The notes beneath the pieces are model-generated. The model saw only the letters and a program-made list of their open reading frames with translations. It made no database searches and was not told the origin of the DNA. A stretch of DNA of 10,941 bases, taken from assembly GCA_015488975.1 (NCBI GenBank), contig WFMT01000231.1:1-10941 (forward strand), in the 5' to 3' direction. Source of the DNA: Campylobacteraceae bacterium. GTDB taxonomy: Bacteria > Campylobacterota > Campylobacteria > Campylobacterales > JALSKU01. Of this stretch, positions 6,671 through 10,941 are shown piece by piece (position 1 is the stretch's first letter; every line of letters begins with the position of its first letter). Both the position numbers and the translations under genes were made by a program.

Positions 6671-7532
6671 TTTTTACTCTATAACCTATATCGGTTAAAG
6701 ATTTTTTATCTTTACTCCACCCAGGTTTCACTGCAACTTCTAGTTTTAAAAAGACTTTTTTCTGACATAATTTCTCAATATTCTGCCTTGCCTGCATGCC
6801 TATCCTTTTTATTGATGATCCGTTTTTACCTATAATTATGCCTTTTTGACTGCTTTTTTCTGTTATTATTTTTGCATAAATTTTTTCAATTTCTATAGAT
6901 TCTTCTACTTTATCAACCACCACATCACTCAAGTATGGTATTTCATCACTTAGATTCTCAAACAAAGCTTCTCGTATATATTCTTTGTAAATTTCTTTCA
7001 AGTTTTCTGTGGTTAATATTTCAGGGTCATAAAGATATGGATGATTTGGAAGATATTTGAGTATTATATCAAGCAAAGTACTCTGTTTTGTTCCTTTTTT
7101 AATTGAGATTGGTACTAATTCTAAAAATATATTCTGATATTGATGATACTCTTGCAATTTTTTCAATAGCTTATCTTTACTTATTAAATCCATTTTCGTA
7201 AGAAGTACAATATGAGGTCTATTTTTTTTATTTAATTTTAAAAATTCCTCATATTCTGCTATATTGTCTTTCACAGAAGCTAAAAATAGCACAAGATCAC
7301 AATCTCCTATAGCCTTCATAGCTTCTTCAAGCATAAATTTATTTAGCAATCTTTCTTTGTGATGAATTCCGGGAGTATCAACAAAAATAATTTGTGCATT
7401 TTTATGCATTACTATAAAATTCATTCTTTTTCTAGTAGCATTGGCTTTATGTGAAACCAAAGCCAATTTCTCACCAATAAGCCAATTTAAAAGTGAGCTT
7501 TTACCACTATTTGGTCTACCTGCAACAGCCAC
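6666..7532 (-). CDS. era: Era, ribosome-assembly GTPase
   Basis: Era binds 16S rRNA near its 3' end and helps mature the 30S subunit. From a GTG at 7532 the product has 288 residues (usual length about 290-300). The G1 motif GRPNSGKS is at residues 5-12, a switch I region with 'NATRKRMNFIVMH' at 31-43, G3 DTPG at 52-55, and G4 TKMD at 112-115 (usual form NKxD). A C-terminal KH domain has 'GIIIGKNGSSIKRIG' at about 231-245. The GTG lies within the first G-domain strand: Era proteins normally read 'KSGFVAxxGRPN' here, and those upstream codons (EKSGF) are present in frame but have no ATG, GTG or TTG between them and the hslU stop. An ATA at 7559-7557 with an upstream AGAAAGGA would restore a normal N-terminus (297 residues). 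It is the last gene of the rplI-hslV-hslU-era cluster. Confidence 0.96.
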   Translation of the reverse strand: MAVAGRPNSGKSSLLNWLIGEKLALVSHKANATRKRMNFIVMHKNAQIIFVDTPGIHHKERLLNKFMLEEAMKAIGDCDLVLFLASVKDNIAEYEEFLKLNKKNRPHIVLLTKMDLISKDKLLKKLQEYHQYQNIFLELVPISIKKGTKQSTLLDIILKYLPNHPYLYDPEILTTENLKEIYKEYIREALFENLSDEIPYLSDVVVDKVEESIEIEKIYAKIITEKSSQKGIIIGKNGSSIKRIGMQARQNIEKLCQKKVFLKLEVAVKPGWSKDKKSLTDIGYRVKN

Positions 7533-7565
7533 GAACCCTGATTTTTCTTGATTATCTATATCAAA

Positions 7566-7573
7566 TCCTTTCT
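7566..7573 (-). promoter_or_regulatory. Ribosome-binding-like site at the era 5' end, pointing at an ATA codon
   Basis: The coding strand reads AGAAAGGA immediately after the hslU TGA, 6 bases before an in-frame ATA (7559-7557). It is much better placed for that ATA than for the GTG at 7532, which is 33 bases beyond it and has only CAGGG three bases upstream. An out-of-frame TTG nearby (7564-7562) meets TAG two codons later and cannot serve. It supports, but does not prove, a non-standard start. Confidence 0.45.
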
Positions 7574-7574
7574 C

Positions 7575-8900
7575 TCAAAGTATATACCTTGAAGTTTCCT
7601 CATCTTCAACCACTTCATCTAACTTTTCATGAATTAAATCTTTTGTTACTACTATTTTCTCTCCACTATGTTCATCTGCATCAAAACTTATATCTTCAAG
7701 AATTTTCTCAATAACCGTATGAAGTCTCCTTGCACCTATATCTTCAGTCTTTTCATTTGTCATATGAGATATTTTAGCCATTGATCTTATAGCATCATCT
7801 TCAAATACAAGCTCAACATTTTCAGTTTTTAAAAGTGCCTCATACTGCTTAAGAAGTGAATTTTTTGGTCTCGTTAATATTTGATACAATATATCTTCAT
7901 CTAACGAACTTAACTCAACTCTAAGAGGAAATCTACCTTGAAGCTCGGGTATAAGATCACTTGGTTTTGTAAGGTGAAATGCTCCCGCAGCTATAAAAAG
8001 AATATGATCACTTTTAACAACGCCATATTTTGTATTGACACTACTTCCCTCAACTATAGGAAGCAAATCTCTTTGTACACCTTCTTTACTTGGATCTTGC
8101 CTGGAGCTGTTTGTCTGGCTGACAGCGATTTTATCTATCTCATCCAAAAAAACAATACCACCATTTTCAACTCTTTTCAATGCTTCACTTTTTACCGCAT
8201 CCATATCAAGTAAATTCTCACTTGCTTCATTTTTTAGTATTACCTTTGCATCTTTGATACTGACTTCTTTTTTAATTTTTTCTCTGTTGCTGCCAAGAAT
8301 TTTCACAAAAGACTCTTGGACTTTTATAATTTCAGGTGGCAATGAACTATCATTTCCTTCTCCAAAACTTTTATTTATCTCTATCTCTATCTTAAGATCA
8401 TCCAATTCTTTATCTCTAAACTTTTTAAGCATTCTTCTATAACTTTTTTCATAATCATCTCTTTTCTCAGCAGTCGCACCTTTTGGAAGTGGGGGCAAAA
8501 GTTTTTCCAAAATCTTTTTTTCTATGTATGTTTTTATGGCATCTTTGTTTTTTTCTTTATGTTCACTTTTTACTAAGTTTACTGAAGCAGCTGCCAAATC
8601 TCTTATCATAGACTCTACATCTCTACCTACAAAACCCACTTCAGTGTATTTGCTGGCTTCAACTTTTATAAAAGGCAAGCTTAACATTTTTGCCAATCTT
8701 CTTGCAATCTCAGTTTTACCAACTCCGGTTGAACCTATCATCAATATATTCTTAGGCATTATTTCATCTTGCATCTCTTTTGGCAGTTTCATTCTTCTGT
8801 ACCTGTTTCTAAGAGCTATTGCAATAGCTTTTTTCGCATCTTTTTGCCCTATGATATATTCATCTAAATATGAAACTATCTCTTTTGGTGTCAAATTCAT
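7575..8900 (-). CDS. hslU: HslU (ClpY), ATPase subunit of the HslUV protease
   Basis: HslU is the AAA+ unfoldase that feeds proteins into the HslV chamber in the cytoplasm. The 441-residue length is normal. Walker A GSTGVGKT is at residues 56-63, the central pore loop 'EVGFVGRDVESM' at about 87-98 (GFVG instead of the E. coli GYVG, aromatic kept), an I-domain at about 110-240, Walker B 'IVFLDEIDK' at 249-257, 'QGRFPLRVEL' with the arginine-finger region at 321-330, and sensor 2 'GARRLH' at 389-394. The C-terminus ends SRYIL, the family's tail that inserts into HslV. The start overlaps the hslV TGA by 4 bases (ATGA), with GAGGA about 9 bases upstream, ensuring coupled synthesis of the two partners. 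Confidence 0.98.
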   Translation of the reverse strand: MNLTPKEIVSYLDEYIIGQKDAKKAIAIALRNRYRRMKLPKEMQDEIMPKNILMIGSTGVGKTEIARRLAKMLSLPFIKVEASKYTEVGFVGRDVESMIRDLAAASVNLVKSEHKEKNKDAIKTYIEKKILEKLLPPLPKGATAEKRDDYEKSYRRMLKKFRDKELDDLKIEIEINKSFGEGNDSSLPPEIIKVQESFVKILGSNREKIKKEVSIKDAKVILKNEASENLLDMDAVKSEALKRVENGGIVFLDEIDKIAVSQTNSSRQDPSKEGVQRDLLPIVEGSSVNTKYGVVKSDHILFIAAGAFHLTKPSDLIPELQGRFPLRVELSSLDEDILYQILTRPKNSLLKQYEALLKTENVELVFEDDAIRSMAKISHMTNEKTEDIGARRLHTVIEKILEDISFDADEHSGEKIVVTKDLIHEKLDEVVEDEETSRYIL

Positions 8901-9448
8901 TTATTTTTATCCTCATTATCTAAAGTATAAATATTTATATTATTGTTTGTATATATACAAAGCTCACTTGCTATTTTCAAAGACTCTCGAACTATCTCTT
9001 CACTACTTAGGGATGAATATTTTTTTAATGCCCTTGCAGCAGAAATAGCAAAATTGCCACCACTTCCAATAGCTGCAATAGTCTTATCTTCAGGTTCAAC
9101 AACATCTCCGGTGCCACTTAAAATAAAAATATGTTTTGTATTAAGTACAATCATCATAGCTTCCAGCCGTCTTAAGTATTTATCTTTTCTCCACTGTTTT
9201 GAAAACTCAATAGCTGATTTTAGCAAATCTCCTTTTTTTTGTTCAAGAATACCCTCAAACATATCAAAAAGGTTAAAAGCATCAGCAGTGCTTCCGGCAA
9301 ATCCTGCTAAAACTTTACCACTATGTAGTTTTCTTATTTTGACAGCATTGCCTTTTAAAACCGTATTACCAAAAGTAACTTGTCCATCGCCACCTATGAC
9401 AGCGTTGCTTTCACCTTTTAAAGCAAGTATGGTTGTTGCATCAAACAT
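8897..9448 (-). CDS. hslV: HslV (ClpQ), peptidase subunit of the HslUV protease
   Basis: A 183-residue N-terminal-nucleophile Thr peptidase, related to proteasome beta subunits. Residues 1-4 (MFDA) are a short propeptide; Thr5 becomes the catalytic N-terminal Thr after processing. Counting from Thr5, the expected catalytic helpers are in place: Asp21 (position 17), Lys37 (position 33) and Ser129 (position 125). The motifs 'GGDGQVTFGNTVLKGNAVKIRK' (19-40) and 'LAGFAGSTADAF' (47-58) are diagnostic, as is 'AAIGSGGNFAISAARAL' (125-141). GGAG lies 8 bases upstream, inside the end of rplI, and the rplI stop is only 3 bases away. The propeptide form MFxATT, as opposed to MTT of enterobacteria, is usual in Campylobacterota as I recall. 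Confidence 0.98.
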   Translation of the reverse strand: MFDATTILALKGESNAVIGGDGQVTFGNTVLKGNAVKIRKLHSGKVLAGFAGSTADAFNLFDMFEGILEQKKGDLLKSAIEFSKQWRKDKYLRRLEAMMIVLNTKHIFILSGTGDVVEPEDKTIAAIGSGGNFAISAARALKKYSSLSSEEIVRESLKIASELCIYTNNNINIYTLDNEDKNK

Positions 9449-9451
9449 TCT

Positions 9452-9898
9452 TTATTCTCCATCAACTGCAAGATTCAATTTTGCATGTATTCCATGACCT
9501 AATTTCAATGATACTTCATAATTGCCCGTTGCTTTTATAGCTTTGTCAATTTCAACACTTTTTTTATCTATATCAAATCCTACTTGTGCAAGAATTTCTT
9601 TTGCAATCTCTTCTTTTGTGACAGAACCGAATAAAGAACCGTTTGCACCTAATTTTCTTTTTATAATTATAGTTTTATTCTTCAAATTTTTCTCTATATC
9701 TTTAAGTTTTTTAAGTTCGGTCTCTTGCTCTTCTCTTATCCTTTTTTGTTCTTCTTCCCACTCTTTAATCACCTCTTTTGTTCCGACTTTAGCAAAACCC
9801 TTTGCAACTAAAAAATTTCTTCCATATCCATCTTTTACCTCTTTTATCTCACCAGCTTTTCCTAAATTTTTCACATCTTTTATAAGTAATACTTTCAT
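9452..9898 (-). CDS. rplI: Ribosomal protein L9
   Basis: Ribosomal protein L9 binds 23S rRNA at the base of the L1 stalk and limits ribosome slippage. The product has 148 residues, the usual length. The N-terminal domain (1-40) has the family signature 'GKAGEIKEVKDGYGRNFLVAKG' with the conserved GYGRNFL. A long charged connecting helix covers about 41-74 (rich in Glu and Lys). The C-terminal domain covers about 75-146, with 'GANGSLFGSVTKEEI' at 84-98 and 'LKLGHGIHAKL' at 131-141. It is the first gene of the rplI-hslV-hslU-era cluster, preceded by its own -10 element and an AAAGGTG ribosome site 7 bases before the ATG. Here rplI is linked to protease genes instead of rpsF/rpsR as in many bacteria. 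Confidence 0.98.
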   Translation of the reverse strand: MKVLLIKDVKNLGKAGEIKEVKDGYGRNFLVAKGFAKVGTKEVIKEWEEEQKRIREEQETELKKLKDIEKNLKNKTIIIKRKLGANGSLFGSVTKEEIAKEILAQVGFDIDKKSVEIDKAIKATGNYEVSLKLGHGIHAKLNLAVDGE

Positions 9899-9905
9899 TT
9901 TTAAA

Positions 9906-9912
9906 CACCTTT
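9906..9912 (-). promoter_or_regulatory. Ribosome binding site of rplI
   Basis: On the coding strand AAAGGTG lies 7 bases before the rplI ATG at 9898. It supports this start, which also matches the conserved MKVLL N-terminus of L9. Confidence 0.65.
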
Positions 9913-9928
9913 TATAATTTTACTTGGA

Positions 9929-9934
9929 ATTATA
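9929..9934 (-). promoter_or_regulatory. Sigma-70 -10 element for the rplI-hslV-hslU-era cluster
   Basis: On the coding strand a perfect TATAAT lies 30 bases before the rplI start, in the context CGCTATAATTCC, which stands out from the surrounding AT-rich DNA. Transcription would begin around 9921-9923, giving a leader of about 25 bases that contains the ribosome site. I see no convincing -35 hexamer at 16-18 bases; TGACC lies 21 bases upstream, too far. A missing -35 is usual in Campylobacterota. Confidence 0.6.
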
Positions 9935-9982
9935 GCGAAAAATTGATGATTATTTGGTCATGCTGTATAGATAAAAAAATAT

Positions 9983-10941
9983 TTATATCATAATATAAAA
10001 AATATTATTATTATTTTCATATCTATATCTTAAAGTTAAATTATGAGTTTCAAGAATATTATGAACGATATAAAGACCCAAACCAAAGCTTTGGTTTGCT
10101 TTACTACTCTCTTTAAAAAATGGTTCATAGTATTTTTCCAAAGGATATTTTAGTTTTTCTCCTTTATTGATAAAAGAGATTTTATTTTCTGTAATTTTAA
10201 TTATTGCCTTTGTTCCTTTTGAGTATTTTATAGCATTATCAATAAGGTTTTTTATTGCTATACTAAATAATTTAAAATTTGCTGCAATTTTTTTATTTTT
10301 AGAAGAATTTTGAATATCAATAAAATCTCCTTCTTCAAAAAGCAAATCAAGAGCATTGTCCACAATATCAATAACGAAATACTCTTTTTTTATTATCTCC
10401 TTTTCAGAAGATATAAGCTCTTCTATAGTAGCAAATTCATTTATTAGAGTTTCAAGTCTTAAAAATACTCTTTCCATTTTTTCTGTATTCACACTACTTG
10501 ATGGTAATTTTGTAAGAAACCTACCTTTTGTTATAGGAGTTTTGAGCTCATGCATTATATTTCTTAAAAATATATTCCTTGACTCTTTTAGCTTTTTTAA
10601 GTTTTTAATAGCTTTATCAAATTCACTTGAAAGCACTGATATCTCATCTTTTCCTTTTATTTGATAATCTATATCAAAATCACCCTCACCCATTTTTTTG
10701 ATTTTGCTTTGTAAAACTTTTAGTGGGTATAGTTTTCTTATAATTGATATATAAGAAAAAAGTAAAATTATCACGATAACAATTAGTGTAATTAGCATAA
10801 ATTTAGTATTTCTAACATCTGAATTATTGTCTTTAAGCAAAAGATGCATCATGGGGTTTTTTAGTGAGATATAGTAATGATTTGCTTTTTGATAAACTCT
10901 CATTTTATACATAGGCATTGTGAAATTACAAACATTATTCA
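9983..10941 (-). CDS. ArsS-like sensor histidine kinase, C-terminal part (N-terminus beyond window)
   Basis: The frame is open to the window edge, so the first in-frame ATG at 10918 is probably internal and the sensor domain with the first membrane helix is missing. Numbering from that ATG: end of a periplasmic segment ('NHYYISLKN'), membrane helix about 40-60, HAMP-like linker about 61-85, dimerisation helix with 'RNIMHELKTPITKGRF' and phospho-acceptor His123, N box 'NLIDNAIKYS' at 224-233, and G box 'SFGLGLYIV' at 277-285. The expected D-box 'DxGxG' is replaced by 'INKGEKL' (250-256); I recall similar degeneracy in the Helicobacter/Campylobacter ArsS-type family, so it need not be inactive. 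The partner response regulator should lie upstream of the window. Ligand unknown; ArsS of Helicobacter senses acid. Confidence 0.88.
   Translation of the reverse strand, partial: NNVCNFTMPMYKMRVYQKANHYYISLKNPMMHLLLKDNNSDVRNTKFMLITLIVIVIILLFSYISIIRKLYPLKVLQSKIKKMGEGDFDIDYQIKGKDEISVLSSEFDKAIKNLKKLKESRNIFLRNIMHELKTPITKGRFLTKLPSSSVNTEKMERVFLRLETLINEFATIEELISSEKEIIKKEYFVIDIVDNALDLLFEEGDFIDIQNSSKNKKIAANFKLFSIAIKNLIDNAIKYSKGTKAIIKITENKISFINKGEKLKYPLEKYYEPFFKESSKANQSFGLGLYIVHNILETHNLTLRYRYENNNNIFYIMI

Noticed and set aside
8624..8636. HslU pore loop GFVG instead of GYVG
   Set aside because: The aromatic residue is kept, and as I recall this form is normal in Campylobacterota HslU, so it is not unusual.
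8943..9497. Long plus-strand open frame opposite hslV and the end of rplI, and another at 8524-9048 opposite hslU/hslV
   Set aside because: Both lie exactly antisense to strongly conserved genes, and their Ser/Leu-rich translations with no recognisable domain are typical mirror frames.
10150..10170. Degenerate D-box of the histidine kinase as evidence of an inactive enzyme
   Set aside because: ArsS-type kinases of this phylum appear to share such a divergent box, while the His, N and G boxes are intact.
1..10941. CRISPR arrays, tRNA or rRNA genes, insertion sequences, att sites
   Set aside because: No regularly spaced repeats, no cloverleaf-like or rRNA-like segment and no transposase or terminal inverted repeats were seen; the window is packed with same-strand chromosomal genes.

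Overview
The window looks like chromosomal DNA from a Campylobacterota (epsilonproteobacterial) species, probably a Sulfurimonas- or Arcobacter-like member of the Campylobacterales. The reasons are the very AT-rich composition with Lys/Asn/Ile-rich proteins, the rplI-hslV-hslU-era gene order, the HslV form with a short MFDA propeptide ahead of the catalytic Thr, the ArsS-like histidine kinase, and a GspE/secretin operon whose order recalls the Campylobacter Cts (natural transformation) locus. Genus assignment is inference. Every gene I accept lies on the minus strand, so transcription runs from high to low coordinates.

Region A (10941-9983): the 3' part of a two-component sensor histidine kinase, cut by the window edge. 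Region B (9982-6666): a good TATAAT -10 element and a ribosome binding site precede rplI (ribosomal protein L9), followed without gaps by hslV and hslU (the ClpQ/ClpY protease pair) and era (ribosome-assembly GTPase). era has no ATG, GTG or TTG where its N-terminus should begin.

Region C (6665-6562): a roughly 100-base AT-rich gap with a 13-base tandem repeat and a weak promoter candidate. Region D (6561-1): a very tight operon for a type IV pilus/type II secretion-like envelope machine of MSHA/Cts type. In order: a GspL/MshI-like PilM-PilN fusion, a PilO/MshJ-like protein, a PilP/GspC/MshK-like periplasmic protein, an MshL/CtsD-like secretin, an ExeA/MshM/CtsP-like AAA ATPase, an MshN-like membrane-anchored TPR protein, an unlisted 42-codon small ORF, an exported unassigned protein, and the first 54 codons of what is probably the GspE/MshE/CtsE assembly ATPase. 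Seven consecutive junctions overlap by 4-32 bases and the eighth has a 4-base gap.

How they should work together (family knowledge plus inference): the PilM-PilN fusion, PilO-like and PilP-like proteins form the inner-membrane alignment subcomplex linking the cytoplasmic motor to the outer-membrane secretin. The MshM- and MshN-like proteins probably assist secretin assembly or peptidoglycan passage. The GspE-like ATPase would power pilin assembly. No pilin, prepilin peptidase or GspF-like platform gene is in the window; they would be expected beyond position 1 or elsewhere. Whether the machine makes an adhesive pilus, secretes protein or takes up DNA cannot be decided from this window. The only stretches without a gene are 9899-9982, 6562-6665 and the 3- to 42-base junctions; none exceeds 300 bases.
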